Part shown: one piece after another, positions 35,635 through 44,905 of the stretch | Layout of the letters: every line of letters begins with the position of its first letter | Position numbering within the stretch: the stretch's first letter is position 1 | NCBI GenBank assembly: GCA_036388475.1 | Contig: DASVRT010000062.1 | Coordinates: 55,237-119,236 of the forward strand | Direction: 5' to 3' | Origin: JALZHR01 sp036388475 | GTDB taxonomy: Bacteria; Acidobacteriota; Blastocatellia; Pyrinomonadales; Pyrinomonadaceae | DNA: 64,000 nucleotides | The notes under the pieces: generated by a model | What the model saw: only the letters and a program-made list of their open reading frames with translations | What the model was told of the DNA's origin: nothing | Database searches by the model: none | Position numbers and translations under genes: made by a program

Positions 35635-36558
35635 CTAGTTTCCCTTAAACTTTTGCGGCGCGCTTTTAATACCCGATTTGCCGTCGGCGACCAGCTTGTT
35701 GCTCATCAGTTTCGGCGCGTCTTTTCTTTGCAGCTCTTTCCACAAAATGCTGACGCTGCCGTCGCTGTGCGTTCGAACGACGCGAAAAATGACGATAACG
35801 TCCAGCCGCTTGGTTTTGGCGGACAAATTCGGGCTTTCCATTCGATAGGCAATCGAGCGCAGCGCGTAAGTGGAATTTTCCTTGAGCGGGTGCGATGTTT
35901 TGTAGATGTGTTTTCCGACCTGAAATCCTTTCGAGGCGATTTTGTATTGAGCCATCACTACTTTTTTATCCAGCGAAGGAACAAACTCCGCCATTTCGCG
36001 AATGCCGTCGGCGGCGACCGTCAGATTTTCTATCGGCGTGTCGCCCAAATCGGTCAGAAAGCTCAGCGTGCCTAATTTCCGAACCCGAAAAGTTGATTTT
36101 TCGAGCGAAATATCCGCCAGCAATCTGACTTCGTAATCTTCTTCCAGAAAAGAATAGGCGCTGCCCTTTTCGGGAATATGCGCCGGACAAGGTTCTTCGA
36201 CGTTATAAACTTTCTGACTTTCTTCGCATTTCGCGATGTCGTGAAATCGGAAAATTCCGGTGCGCGGCTGTTTGAGAAAGGCGGCGAATTTTGTCGTATC
36301 CCGGGCGCTGACGGCGATGGCTTCGAGGTCTTTTTCGGTCGGCTTGACCGTCGGTTTGGAGGCGCGATTTTCATCGCTTGCTTTTCTGCCTCTCGCGCCG
36401 CCGATATTTCTCAAACGTTCAAATTCCTGATCGCGGCGTTTTCGCGCTTCTATTTCCATCCGTATCTGCAAATCTACCGGAAGCTGCGCCGCCGCCGGAA
36501 CGACGACGTTCAGGAAACTCAGAACCAACACGATTCGAAAGATTATCGCCCTTTTCAT
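35635..36558 (-). CDS. Exported hypothetical protein, paralogue of the next gene
   Basis: A 307-residue protein of no known family with a signal peptide (cleavage after AAAQ, about residue 25) and a good GAGAGGAAG Shine-Dalgarno. A charged stretch (RKRRDQEFERLRNIGG) precedes a conserved body with FLKQPRTGIFRFHD, KGSAYSFLEEDYE, GDTPIENLTV and a C-terminal DGSVSILWKELQRKDAPKL. All of these have counterparts in the gene at 36602-37534, at about one third identity by eye. Probably periplasmic or outer-membrane associated. Confidence 0.8.
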   Translation of the reverse strand: MKRAIIFRIVLVLSFLNVVVPAAAQLPVDLQIRMEIEARKRRDQEFERLRNIGGARGRKASDENRASKPTVKPTEKDLEAIAVSARDTTKFAAFLKQPRTGIFRFHDIAKCEESQKVYNVEEPCPAHIPEKGSAYSFLEEDYEVRLLADISLEKSTFRVRKLGTLSFLTDLGDTPIENLTVAADGIREMAEFVPSLDKKVVMAQYKIASKGFQVGKHIYKTSHPLKENSTYALRSIAYRMESPNLSAKTKRLDVIVIFRVVRTHSDGSVSILWKELQRKDAPKLMSNKLVADGKSGIKSAPQKFKGN

Positions 36559-36601
36559 ATACTTCCTCTCTTTTAAAGAATTTTATCGACTTTTTTCGCT
36601 T

Positions 36602-37534
36602 TTAATTTTTATTCCGCTTCTCGATTTTAATTTCGGGAGCGCTCTTCCGGCTCAGCTCTTTCCAGACGATAGTCACACTTCCGTCGGCGTCTTTCCGCAG
36701 GACGCGAAAGGCGACGATAATGTCTTCGCGCGTATCGCCTTTAGTCATATCCATCGGCATTATACCCTGCTCGTATTTGATAAATTTGCCTCGATAGGCG
36801 ACGCTTCTTAAAAGGTAGGCAGCGTTTTCCAGAACCGGAACAAACTTCCGGCACAGCAGCTTGCCTTCTTCGATGCCGGTGACGCTTTGCTGGTACTGAG
36901 TTTCGGCTGACTCCAGCGTATTTGCCGGAGTAATCGAAGACAAAAAACCCGCTTCTTTCGCGGTCAGCGTTAAATTTTCAATCTCCACGTCGCCTAACAA
37001 AACCAGCCATCCCTGACCGAATACGGCGTCGGAAACAAAAAAATCGTCGTTGAGCCACAAATCCGCCCATTCCTGCCATTGATATTCGCCGCGGCGGAAG
37101 GAATACGCGCTTCCGTAATCGGGCAGCGTACTCGCCCGGCAGCCGGCGGCATTAGACTGCCCGCCGGCGCACTTATCTGCCAGCAGCCGCAGCAGTCCGG
37201 TCTTCGCTTGTTTTAAAAAATCCCGGTATCCGGCGCGAAACTCGGTTTCGGGAGCGACTAAAAGCTTGTCGCTTTCGGAAAGCTGCCGACTGCCGGGAAA
37301 GGCTTGCTGAGAAATGTTCGTTCTGACCCGATTCGGCTGCGGCTGCCGCATCAAATTGGACATATTTCTCAAACGTTTGAATCCTTCTTCGCGGCGGCGG
37401 CGTTCGAGGTCTTCCTGGTATCTTTTGAGCTGTGCCGCCCTTTCCCGCTCGACATACTGCTCCTGAGCGGTATTTTGCCCCAAAACGCCAATCGCCGAAA
37501 CTAAGAACAAGCCGGTAAGACACAAAATTTTCAT
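36602..37534 (-). CDS. Exported hypothetical protein, paralogue of the preceding one
   Basis: A 310-residue protein from the ATG at 37534, which opens a standard signal peptide (cleavage near LGQ, about residue 20); an upstream in-frame ATG at 37573 is possible. It shares with its neighbour the arginine-rich segment EDLERRRREEGFKRLRN, FLKQAKTGLLRL, GSAYSFRRGEYQ, GDVEIENLTL and the ending DGSVTIVWKELSRKSAPEI. Tandem duplication followed by divergence is the simplest reading. Function unknown. Confidence 0.8.
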   Translation of the reverse strand: MKILCLTGLFLVSAIGVLGQNTAQEQYVERERAAQLKRYQEDLERRRREEGFKRLRNMSNLMRQPQPNRVRTNISQQAFPGSRQLSESDKLLVAPETEFRAGYRDFLKQAKTGLLRLLADKCAGGQSNAAGCRASTLPDYGSAYSFRRGEYQWQEWADLWLNDDFFVSDAVFGQGWLVLLGDVEIENLTLTAKEAGFLSSITPANTLESAETQYQQSVTGIEEGKLLCRKFVPVLENAAYLLRSVAYRGKFIKYEQGIMPMDMTKGDTREDIIVAFRVLRKDADGSVTIVWKELSRKSAPEIKIEKRNKN

Positions 37535-37646
37535 AACTTTTCGTGTTGTAATTTTTGACGATAAAAAATTCATTTCCCGACCGTCAATAAATTCGTTGGG
37601 CTTGAATTCGTTATTTCGCGCGTTCGAAAGGGCTTTTCAAACGCAT

Positions 37647-39122
37647 TCAGGCGCTTAATTTAGCTTTCAGGATTTCATTGACGATTTTCGGATTCGCTTT
37701 CCCTTGCGAAGCCTTCATCACCTGCCCGACAAAGAAACCGAAAAGCTTCTCGTTGCCCGCCCGATAAGCCGTCACCTGATTTTGATTGTTTTCAATAATT
37801 TCGTCAACAATTTTTTCGATTGACGAGGCGTCGGAAATCTGCTCGAAGCCTTTTTCCTTAATAACCGCTTCGGCGGTTTTTCCGGTGCCGAACATTTCGA
37901 CCAGAACTTCCTTCGCCTGATTATTGTTAATCTTTCCGGCGTCCAGCGTTTTGATTAACGCCGCCAGATTTTCCGCCGTCACGGGCGAATCGCCCGCCGC
38001 CCGTCCGGAATTGTTCAATTCGCGCAAAAGCTCTGACAATATGAAGTTTGCCGAAACGCGCGGGTTGCCCGAAGCGCGCGCCGTTTTTTCATAGAATTCC
38101 GCTAAATCCTTTTCCGTCACCAGCTGCGAAGCGTCCGCGTAAGACAACTCGTATGCGCGCATAAAACGGTCGCGCATCGCGTCCGGCAATTCCGGCATTT
38201 CCGCCTTCGTGCGCTCGATAAATTCGCTCGAAACTATCAAAGGCGGCAAATCCGGTTCGGGAAAATAACGATAATCGTGCGCGTCTTCTTTCGAGCGCAT
38301 CACGCGCGTCCGGTTGTTTTTCTCGTCCCAGAGGCGCGTTTCCTGATTGACGCCCTCGCCCGATTCGTGCGCGGCAATCTGGCGCTCAATCTCATACTCA
38401 ATCGCCTTTTGCATAAAGCGCACCGAGTTCAGATTTTTCAATTCGACCTTGGTATTAAAAGAAGTGTCGCCGACTTTGCGCACCGAAACGTTCGCCTCGC
38501 AGCGTAAGTTTCCTTTCTCCATATCGGCGTCCGATGCGCCGACCCATTGCAGCACGCGGCGGATATGATTGACGTAATCATACGCCTGCCACGAAGTCCG
38601 AAAATCCGGCGCGGTCACGATTTCCGCCAGCGGCGTCCCGGCGCGATTCAAATCGATGTAGGAATATTTATCGACTTCCGGCAAACCTTCGTGCACGTTT
38701 TTCCCCGCGTCTTCTTCCAGATGCATCCGCTCGATATGAATCGTCATCGGCTTCCACTCGAACGCCCGCCCCGACTCGTCGCGCTCGGAAGTCATAATCG
38801 TCAGCTCGCCGTTCGCCGAAAAAGGCTTGTCGTATTGCGAAATCTGATAACCTTTCGGCAAATCCGGATAAAAATAATTCTTGCGGGCAAAAACGGAAGT
38901 CTCCTGAATCTCCAGCCCCAGAGACAACGCCGCCCGCGCGCCCAAATCGATTACGCGCCGGTTCAAAACCGGCAGCGCGCCCGGCAGCCCCAGACAAACC
39001 GGACAAGTATTCGAGTTCGGCTCGTGCCCGAAGCTCGTCGCACACGCGCAGAAAATCTTCGTCTCCGTCGCCAGCTGCGCGTGAATCTCCATCCCAATCA
39101 CTGCTTCCCAACCATTTTTCAT
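37647..39122 (-). CDS. gatB: Aspartyl/glutamyl-tRNA amidotransferase subunit B
   Basis: The 491-residue GatB subunit phosphorylates and amidates mischarged Glu-tRNA(Gln) or Asp-tRNA(Asn) in the GatCAB complex. The N-terminal motif VIGMEIHAQLATETKIFC, the zinc-site cysteines (CAC and CPVCLG), the central DLNRAGTPLAEIVT and EANVSVRK, and the C-terminal YqeY-like tail are all there. gatA and gatC are not in the window. The start is fixed by the conserved N-terminus and lacks a Shine-Dalgarno. Confidence 0.97.
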   Translation of the reverse strand: MKNGWEAVIGMEIHAQLATETKIFCACATSFGHEPNSNTCPVCLGLPGALPVLNRRVIDLGARAALSLGLEIQETSVFARKNYFYPDLPKGYQISQYDKPFSANGELTIMTSERDESGRAFEWKPMTIHIERMHLEEDAGKNVHEGLPEVDKYSYIDLNRAGTPLAEIVTAPDFRTSWQAYDYVNHIRRVLQWVGASDADMEKGNLRCEANVSVRKVGDTSFNTKVELKNLNSVRFMQKAIEYEIERQIAAHESGEGVNQETRLWDEKNNRTRVMRSKEDAHDYRYFPEPDLPPLIVSSEFIERTKAEMPELPDAMRDRFMRAYELSYADASQLVTEKDLAEFYEKTARASGNPRVSANFILSELLRELNNSGRAAGDSPVTAENLAALIKTLDAGKINNNQAKEVLVEMFGTGKTAEAVIKEKGFEQISDASSIEKIVDEIIENNQNQVTAYRAGNEKLFGFFVGQVMKASQGKANPKIVNEILKAKLSA

Positions 39123-39201
39123 AAATTTTCGATAATAAAAAATAAAACGCGGATTTAGATAATTCTACCCGCGTTTTATTTAGTTTCAAAATTTCTATCG
39201 T

Positions 39202-39948
39202 TTAATCAATTCTCACGCCCGCGCGTCTCGCCTCTTCTTCGAGCGCCTGCCACTGGGCGATTAATCCGGCGCGTTCCTGTTCGAGATAGCTCAGGCGCGA
39301 TTCGAAATCGCTCTGCGTGTAACCGCCGCCGCCGATCAGCGGCTCGACGTAGCCGCCGCGATAATAATTTCTGCTGCCGCGCCGCCCGAAATTATTCAAT
39401 CGTCGTGTGCCGTAACCCTGGCTGCGAATGTTGCCGGCGTTCGGAAAGCTGTTGGCGTAGTTTCTGACCGTCTGCACATTCGGTCCGACGCCGGCTCTAT
39501 TCTGCCGGTAGCCTCGCGCGCCGCCGTAGCCGTAGCCGCCCAAAACGAGTCCGCCGCCGTAGACAATCGTTCCGCCTTTATAGGGCGACGGCTGCCCGAC
39601 CTGACCGCGCAGGTAATTGATTTGCGCCTCAACCGAAGCGATTTGCGTTTTCAATTCGTCGGCGCGCGACAGAAAATAATTTTCGCTTTCGGCGCGCTCG
39701 GCATCGGCTTTCTGCGAAAAGTCGGCGAGCCACCGCTGGCGCTCCGTTTCGCGCTCTTCGAGCTCTTCCGGCGAAGGCATTCCGAGTCTTTTATAATTAG
39801 CGCGGTAATCGGCTTCGGCTTGCACGCGTTTCTGCCGAAACTTTTCCAAATCGGCGTTGGTGACGGTTTTCGTCGCCCTCGTTTGGGCAAAAACCAAGCT
39901 CGCCGCCGCCAGAATCAAACTTAAAATTAACAAAATTCGTTTCTTCAT
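39202..39948 (-). CDS. Exported Gly/Tyr/Arg-rich hypothetical protein
   Basis: A 248-residue protein of unknown family. A signal peptide (cleavage near VFAQ, about residue 21) is followed by a helical, probably coiled-coil, region rich in Arg, Glu and Ala (RQKRVQAEADYRANYKRLG and onward), then a Gly/Tyr-rich low-complexity segment (GGLVLGGYGYGGARGYRQN), and a short C-terminal helix (SRLSYLEQERAGLIAQWQAL). It is probably envelope located. Confidence 0.75.
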   Translation of the reverse strand: MKKRILLILSLILAAASLVFAQTRATKTVTNADLEKFRQKRVQAEADYRANYKRLGMPSPEELEERETERQRWLADFSQKADAERAESENYFLSRADELKTQIASVEAQINYLRGQVGQPSPYKGGTIVYGGGLVLGGYGYGGARGYRQNRAGVGPNVQTVRNYANSFPNAGNIRSQGYGTRRLNNFGRRGSRNYYRGGYVEPLIGGGGYTQSDFESRLSYLEQERAGLIAQWQALEEEARRAGVRID

Positions 39949-40004
39949 CGCTTTTACCTCTTTTTTGTTTCGATTATAGCATTAATGCGAAACCGGAAAG
40001 AAGG

Positions 40005-40232
40005 AAAATTAGTCACAAAAGACGCAGAGCAAAACAGAGAATGAAACCGCCGACGGACGCGGATGAACATAGATAAGCGAATATTCAAACAGGATGGACA
40101 GGATAATTTAAAACTAAGAATATTGAAGTTTTCTTTTTATCCTGTTTATCCCGTCTGTCCTGTTAAATTATCCCTGTTAATCTGTGTAAATCCGTGATTT
40201 CATTTCTCTCAGTGTTTCTCTGTGCACTCTTC
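40005..40232. repeat. Long palindromic element (copy A) after btuB
   Basis: The left half contains AGAGAATGAAACC, ACGCGGATGAACA and CAGGATGGACAGGAT; the right half contains ATCCTGTTTATCC, GTCTGTCCTG, AATCCGTGATTTCATTTCTCT. The halves are complementary in blocks. The same words recur at 43680-43883 and 56407-56545, so it is one member of a dispersed family. It fills the gap between btuB and the upstream region of the gene at 39202-39948. Confidence 0.75.
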
Positions 40233-42620
40233 TTAAAAACTCAGCGCCGCGCCGCCGCGCGCCGTTCTGCCGGCGGTGCGAAAACCGTTTTCGTAATAAT
40301 CGTCATCGAAAAGATTTTCAATCGTGCCGAAAAGGCGCAGATTCAGTTTTTCGCCTTTCAGCGGGAACGTGTAACCGGCGGTCAAATCGGCTTTGCGATT
40401 GCCGCCGAAGCGATAAACGTAAGTGTTAAAAGTCGTATTGCTGAAAATCGGCGCGAGATAATCGCTCGCGGCGAGAAAATCGAAATTCACCCAGGCGCGT
40501 TTGAATCTCTGGGTCGCCGTCAGCGTAAACTGGTGTTTCGGAATGCCGAGCGTTTCGATGATTCCGCTGCCCGAAACCTGCGGCTCGTGCTGGTCGCTGT
40601 TGGTAAACGTGTAGGACGCGAAGATGTCGGTCGAGCCGGTCGCTTTAATCCGCCCGCCGAATTCCGCGCCGCGCGCGATTCCGCCTTTCGTGTTGATATA
40701 GCCGCCGAAAGGTCTGGGCGTCGTGCCGATGTCGGCGACGACGTTTCCGAAACCGATGGTGTCGATTAATCGCGTGTAGAAATAGACGGCGGTTATTTTT
40801 ACGCGCTGTTCAAAAAAATTCTGCTCGATGCCGCCGTCGAAAGCGATGCTGCGTTCCGGTTTTAAATTCGGGTCGCCGAGCGCGACGAAGGCTTGCGAAA
40901 AACTGCTGTAAAACGTGCCGAAGCGTTCGTACAAGCTCGGAACGCGATAACCGTTGCCGACGTGTGCGCGAATTTTCGTTCCGCGTCCGGCGAAAAAATA
41001 GGAAACCGCGCCGTCGAAAGTGAAAGCGGTCGGCGGATTTTCGAGCGTCAGATTCGAATAAGGCGGATTGGCGGCGCTGAAAGCCGGATTTTCGAGATTG
41101 AAAAACTGCCCGCGAAAGCCGCCCGCGATTTGCAGTCGATGATTGAAAAAGCTCAATAAATCCTGCGCGTAAAACGTGTTGCTCGCCTGACGAGCGCGCG
41201 TCGAAAAATTGCCGAAGCCGTCGCTCGTGAAACCGTCGTTGCCGAATTTTTCCCGTTCGTATTCGTAGCCGAAAGTGATTTCGTGGAAACGATTCGGCGT
41301 CCAGTTAAAACGCGCGTTCGCCGTCTGAATAAAGCCTTCGAAGATGCTCGTTTCTTCGCCGCCGAACGGCTGAAAGCCGACGCCCAAAACGCCGTTCGTA
41401 TTTCGCCGCGCCGTTTTTAAGCCCTGGTACGAACCTTGAAAAAACAATTTGCTGCTGATGATTTGCGTGAGGACAAATTGACCGCTGAAAAAATTCGATT
41501 TTTGAAAATTGTCCGGGTCGTTAGCGTCCGAAACGAAATTGACGTTCGGGTTTGCATTAATGATTACGGCATTTGAAGCGGGCAAAGCGCCGAGCGTGTC
41601 GGGGTTCGAATTCAAGCGAACGAAAGCGTCCGAGACGAAGAATCTGCCCGAAACGTTTGTTTTCTCGAACGGATTATATTCGATTCGGCTCTGAAAATTC
41701 GTATTGCGCGCGTCGTCTTCGCCGTCGATTCCTTTCGCGTAAACCGTGCGCGAAACGCCGAGATTAAAACCGAATTTTCCGTCGCGCGTGCCGTCGGAAA
41801 CGTTTCCGCGAAAGCGTCCCAAACCCAAACCGCCGAACGCGCCGGAAATTTGCCCGTGCAAGCCCGGTTCGGGTTTCGGCGTTTGAAAATCAATCGTGCC
41901 GCCGATGGCGTTCGTGCCGTAGAGCGAGCTGCCCGAACCGCGCAGAACTTCGATGCGGCTGACGCTCGTCAAAGTAAAATCCGACAAAAAAGCCGAAGCG
42001 TCGCCCGTGATTGAACCGGCGTCGCGGAAACGAATGCCGTCAATCAAAATCGCCGTGTCCTGATTGCGCAGCCCGCGCGTTTTTATCGAAGCCGTGCGCC
42101 CGAAACCGCCCAATTGCTGGACGCGAAAACCGGGAATCGTCCGCAAAGTTTCGGTCAGCGCGAAATCGGCGCGGTCGCGCATTTCCTGCGCGTCGATGAG
42201 GTTGACGGTTTTGGAAACTTCGTCAATCGTCTGCGTCGTGCCGGCAGCGATGACGGAAACTTCTTCGCGGATTGTTTCGCCTGCGCCAATCTGCACTTTG
42301 ACGGTTACGTTTTCTAAGAAAGTAACCGTCGCTTTTGTCGGAGATGAAGTTTTCAGCTCTCCGTTAAGCGAGTATGAAGCCGTGACAATATAAATGCCCG
42401 GTCTGATTTGAGTGCCGAAAAAGCGATGAAAACCTTTCTCGTCGGTTTCCGCCGAGAGATTTATGTCGTCGTCGGTTTCGGAAGTTATCGTGATGATTGC
42501 TCCCTTTATGGCTTTACCTTGTGCGTCGGCAACGGTGACTTCGATAGAGGAATAATCTGCCTGCGCCCAAACTCCGATTGTCAAAAAACAAATCAAACTT
42601 AAAATTTTTACTATTTTCAT
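40233..42620 (-). CDS. btuB: TonB-dependent receptor, probable cobalamin transporter
   Basis: A 795-residue outer-membrane receptor from the ATG at 42620, which has a perfect AAAAGGAGAAG site and a signal peptide (cleavage near VWAQ). An upstream in-frame ATG at 42707 falls inside the riboswitch and was rejected. Residues 20-115 form a carboxypeptidase-like regulatory (CarbopepD) domain, then a plug (TIDEVSKTVNLIDAQEM ... TNAIGGTIDF) and a beta barrel ending in GGAALSF with the terminal Phe. The cobalamin riboswitch directly upstream is the best evidence that the substrate is vitamin B12 or a related corrinoid. Confidence 0.93.
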   Translation of the reverse strand: MKIVKILSLICFLTIGVWAQADYSSIEVTVADAQGKAIKGAIITITSETDDDINLSAETDEKGFHRFFGTQIRPGIYIVTASYSLNGELKTSSPTKATVTFLENVTVKVQIGAGETIREEVSVIAAGTTQTIDEVSKTVNLIDAQEMRDRADFALTETLRTIPGFRVQQLGGFGRTASIKTRGLRNQDTAILIDGIRFRDAGSITGDASAFLSDFTLTSVSRIEVLRGSGSSLYGTNAIGGTIDFQTPKPEPGLHGQISGAFGGLGLGRFRGNVSDGTRDGKFGFNLGVSRTVYAKGIDGEDDARNTNFQSRIEYNPFEKTNVSGRFFVSDAFVRLNSNPDTLGALPASNAVIINANPNVNFVSDANDPDNFQKSNFFSGQFVLTQIISSKLFFQGSYQGLKTARRNTNGVLGVGFQPFGGEETSIFEGFIQTANARFNWTPNRFHEITFGYEYEREKFGNDGFTSDGFGNFSTRARQASNTFYAQDLLSFFNHRLQIAGGFRGQFFNLENPAFSAANPPYSNLTLENPPTAFTFDGAVSYFFAGRGTKIRAHVGNGYRVPSLYERFGTFYSSFSQAFVALGDPNLKPERSIAFDGGIEQNFFEQRVKITAVYFYTRLIDTIGFGNVVADIGTTPRPFGGYINTKGGIARGAEFGGRIKATGSTDIFASYTFTNSDQHEPQVSGSGIIETLGIPKHQFTLTATQRFKRAWVNFDFLAASDYLAPIFSNTTFNTYVYRFGGNRKADLTAGYTFPLKGEKLNLRLFGTIENLFDDDYYENGFRTAGRTARGGAALSF

Positions 42621-42669
42621 TTCTTCTCCTTTTCCGCCCAGCGCGAAAATTGGTTTATTTCCCAAACAA

Positions 42670-42823
42670 ACGGCAAGGTTCCTGACTTCACATTGAACAT
42701 TTAACATTTATCATTTATCAAAAAATACGCTTGATAAATGTTTAATGCTCGATGTTCAATGATTTACAGTTGCGTGGGCAGTCGCGGATTTGCGCCGCGT
42801 TCCCTTGCACCGCCTGCTTCAAT
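42670..42823 (-). promoter_or_regulatory. Cobalamin riboswitch upstream of btuB
   Basis: Read on the minus strand the conserved blocks are in order: GGTGCAAGGGAACGCGG, CGCAAATCCGCGACTGCCC, CGCAACTGTAA and, after a variable arm, AGTCAGGAACCTTGCC. These match the cobalamin (B12 box) aptamer. The variable arm (42692-42761) is a period-7 repeat hairpin. It lies 50 bases before the btuB start and should repress btuB when adenosyl- or methylcobalamin is bound. Confidence 0.93.
42692..42761. repeat. Heptamer hairpin forming the variable arm of the btuB riboswitch
   Basis: The units TTGAACA, TTTAACA, TTTATCA, TTTATCA (from 42693) face TTGATAAATG, TTTAATG, CGATGTTCAATG on the other side (42731-42761). 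The outer CATTGAACAT / ATGTTCAATG is exact. Confidence 0.85.
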
Positions 42824-42899
42824 TAAAAATTAAGAATTAAAAATTAAGCGAATGGAATTTTTACAATCCGCAATTCGTAATTTTTAATTCTTAATTTAT
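42821..42899. repeat. Inverted repeat of AATTAAA/AATTAAG heptamers after btuD
   Basis: The left arm (42821-42848) reads in sevens; the right arm (42871-42899) is the complement and covers the btuD stop codon. It may terminate the btuFCD transcript ahead of the btuB riboswitch. Confidence 0.75.
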
Positions 42900-43669
42900 C
42901 TGTAAATCGCCGTCACTCTCCTTTTTTTGCTGACCGGATTTTCATCCAGCAAGACTTCGACGGCGAAAACTTCGCGTAAAGTTTCCGCGTTTAAAACCTC
43001 TTTCGGCGCGCCTTTGGCGGCGATTCGACCGTTTTTCAAAAGCAGAATCTCGTCGGCGAATTCCGAAGCCAGATTCAAATCGTGCGTCACGATGACCGCC
43101 GCCGCTTCGCCCTTTTCGCAGCGCTCGCGAACGAGGCGAAACATCAGCGCCTGATGCGATAAATCGAGATTCGCCGTCGGCTCGTCCAGCAGCAGAACTT
43201 TCGCGCCGGTCGCCAGTGCCCGCGCGAAAACGACGCGCTGCCGCTCGCCGCCCGAAAGCCGGTTCATCAGACGCGCCTCGTAATCTTTCAAATCGCAGAT
43301 TTCCAACGCATTTTTCGCAATGCCGATATCGCGCGCGCTTTCCCAACCGAACACGCCGCCGTGCGCAAATCTGCCCGCCAGCACGAATTCCGAAACCGTG
43401 ACCGGAAACTTCGTTTCGTTTTCCTGCGCGACGACCGATACTTTCCGCGCAATTTCGCCTCGCGAAAACTCGCGCAGCGTTTTTCCTTCGAGCAGAATTT
43501 CGCCTTTTGAAATGGGCAAAAAACCGTTCAAAGCGCGCAGCAGAGTCGTCTTGCCCGCGCCGTTCGCGCCTAAAACGGCGAGCGTCTGCCCGTCCGGCAA
43601 AATGAAAGAAACGTTTTGCAAAACTTCGCACTCGCCGTAATTGATTGAAATGTTTCGAGCTTCCAACAT
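42896..43669 (-). CDS. btuD: Cobalamin/iron-siderophore-type ABC transporter ATPase
   Basis: A 257-residue ATPase of the BtuD/FecE group. Walker A (GANGAGKTTLL), Q loop (VVAQENETKFPVTVSEFV), signature (RLSGGERQRVVFARAL), Walker B (VLLLDEPTANLDL) and H loop (IVTHDLNLA) are all present. It powers the BtuC permease at the inner face of the membrane. Two hundred bases of palindromic repeat separate it from btuC. Assignment to cobalamin rather than iron rests on the riboswitch before btuF. Confidence 0.92.
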   Translation of the reverse strand: MLEARNISINYGECEVLQNVSFILPDGQTLAVLGANGAGKTTLLRALNGFLPISKGEILLEGKTLREFSRGEIARKVSVVAQENETKFPVTVSEFVLAGRFAHGGVFGWESARDIGIAKNALEICDLKDYEARLMNRLSGGERQRVVFARALATGAKVLLLDEPTANLDLSHQALMFRLVRERCEKGEAAAVIVTHDLNLASEFADEILLLKNGRIAAKGAPKEVLNAETLREVFAVEVLLDENPVSKKRRVTAIYR

Positions 43670-43679
43670 TTAATTTTTG

Positions 43680-43883
43680 CCACACGGGTGACAGAGATTT
43701 TTAAGAGAATGAAACCACAGATTCACACGGATAGACGCGGATAAGAAAAAGATTGAAACAAGAGATTAACGTCGATTTGCAGGGATTATTTTTATCCTGC
43801 GTATCCTGTATATCCTGTTTGAATCCGCTTTTATCAGCGTGAATCCGTGGTTTCATTTCTCTCTTTCTCTCTGTCCTCTGCGG
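43680..43883. repeat. Long palindromic element (copy B) between btuC and btuD
   Basis: The left half has AGAGAATGAAACCACAGATT, CACGGATAGACGCGGATAAG; the right half has ATCCTGCGTATCCTG, GAATCCGCTTTTATCAGCG, GAATCCGTGGTTTCATTTCT. It shares these words with copies A and C. It sits inside an operon, so the transcript would carry the hairpin between two cistrons. Confidence 0.8.
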
Positions 43884-44870
43884 CTAATTTTTCCGTAAAA
43901 GGTAAATAAACATCGGCGCGCCGATCAGCGCCGTTATCGCGCCGACCGGCAATTCGCGCGGCGCAATCGCCGTCCGCGCCAGGGTGTCCGCCAGTACGAC
44001 GAAAATCGCGCCGGCAAAAGCCGTCGCCGGAATCACGCGGCGATTGTCGCTGCCGAGCAGAAGCCGCACGATATGCGGCACGACCAGACCGACGTAACCG
44101 ACCGAGCCGCTCGACGCGACGGCGATTCCGACCAGCGCGCTCGCCGTCGCAAAAACAATCAGACGCGTGCGCCCGACTTCGACGCCGAAATCGAAGGCGT
44201 CGCGCTCGCCGAGCATCATTAAATTTAAAGAGCGCGCCGTCGCCGTCAAAAGTATCGTGCCCAGCACGGCGGCGATAATCGCCAGATAAAACGAATTTTT
44301 CGTCGCCTGCGACAAATCGCCGAGAAGCCAGAACGTAAAGCTTCGGAGCTTGGTCGCGTCGAGCAGAGTCGTCAGCAAAACGATTATCGAAGACAAAAAC
44401 GTCGTCACGATTACGCCCGACAAAACCAATCTTTCCGTGTTCATTCCGGCGCGGCTCTGCGCCATTTGATAAACGGCGAAGGTCGCCAGGCTCGCGCCTG
44501 CAAACGCCGCAATCGGACGCGCAAATTCAAACTCGCTGAAAAAAATAAATGCGAACATCGTGCCCAGCGCCGCGCCGTTTGAAACGCCGAGCAGATAAGG
44601 CTCCGCCAGAGGATTTCTGAGCAGCGATTGAAACGCCGCGCCCGCCACGGCGAGACTTGCGCCCGTCGCCAAGCCGAGAAAGACGCGCGGCAGGCGAATG
44701 TCAAACAAAATCGTCTGCTGCCGTTCGTCTAAATCAAAGAACGAAAGGCTTTCGCTGCCGAGCGAAACGGCGATAAAAAAGGACAGCAAAAGCAAGCCGC
44801 CGAGACATAGAGGCACAGATATAAATTTATAAAAAAATCTGCGTTTATCTGCATCTGGCTGCGGTTTCAT
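43884..44870 (-). CDS. btuC: Cobalamin-type ABC transporter permease
   Basis: A 328-residue FecCD/BtuC permease with about ten membrane segments. Family regions are RLPRVFLGLATGASLAVAGA (RLPR is the hallmark), GRNPLAEPYLLGVSNGAALG-like LLRNPLAEPYLLGVSNGA, and VGYVGLVVPHIVRLLLG near the C-terminus. It should move cobalamin across the inner membrane with BtuF and BtuD. The first 24 codons (MKPQPDADKRRFFYKF and onward) match the dispersed palindromic repeat, so the N-terminus seems to derive from it. It follows btuF by 35 bases. Confidence 0.92.
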   Translation of the reverse strand: MKPQPDADKRRFFYKFISVPLCLGGLLLLSFFIAVSLGSESLSFFDLDERQQTILFDIRLPRVFLGLATGASLAVAGAAFQSLLRNPLAEPYLLGVSNGAALGTMFAFIFFSEFEFARPIAAFAGASLATFAVYQMAQSRAGMNTERLVLSGVIVTTFLSSIIVLLTTLLDATKLRSFTFWLLGDLSQATKNSFYLAIIAAVLGTILLTATARSLNLMMLGERDAFDFGVEVGRTRLIVFATASALVGIAVASSGSVGYVGLVVPHIVRLLLGSDNRRVIPATAFAGAIFVVLADTLARTAIAPRELPVGAITALIGAPMFIYLLRKN

Positions 44871-44885
44871 ATTCTTGAAAATCTC
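44800..44885. repeat. Partial palindromic element (copy D) covering the btuC start
   Basis: On the minus strand, ATGAAACCGCAG, GCAGATAAACGCAGATTT and CTGTGCCTCTATGTC correspond to words of copies A-C. The btuC start codon is part of the element. Confidence 0.6.
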
Positions 44886-44905
44886 TGTCTCTGCAATGAT
44901 GAAAG

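Noticed and set aside
42623..42707. Longer btuB N-terminus starting at 42707
   Set aside because: This start lies inside the conserved part of the cobalamin riboswitch, while the ATG at 42620 has a strong Shine-Dalgarno and a signal peptide.
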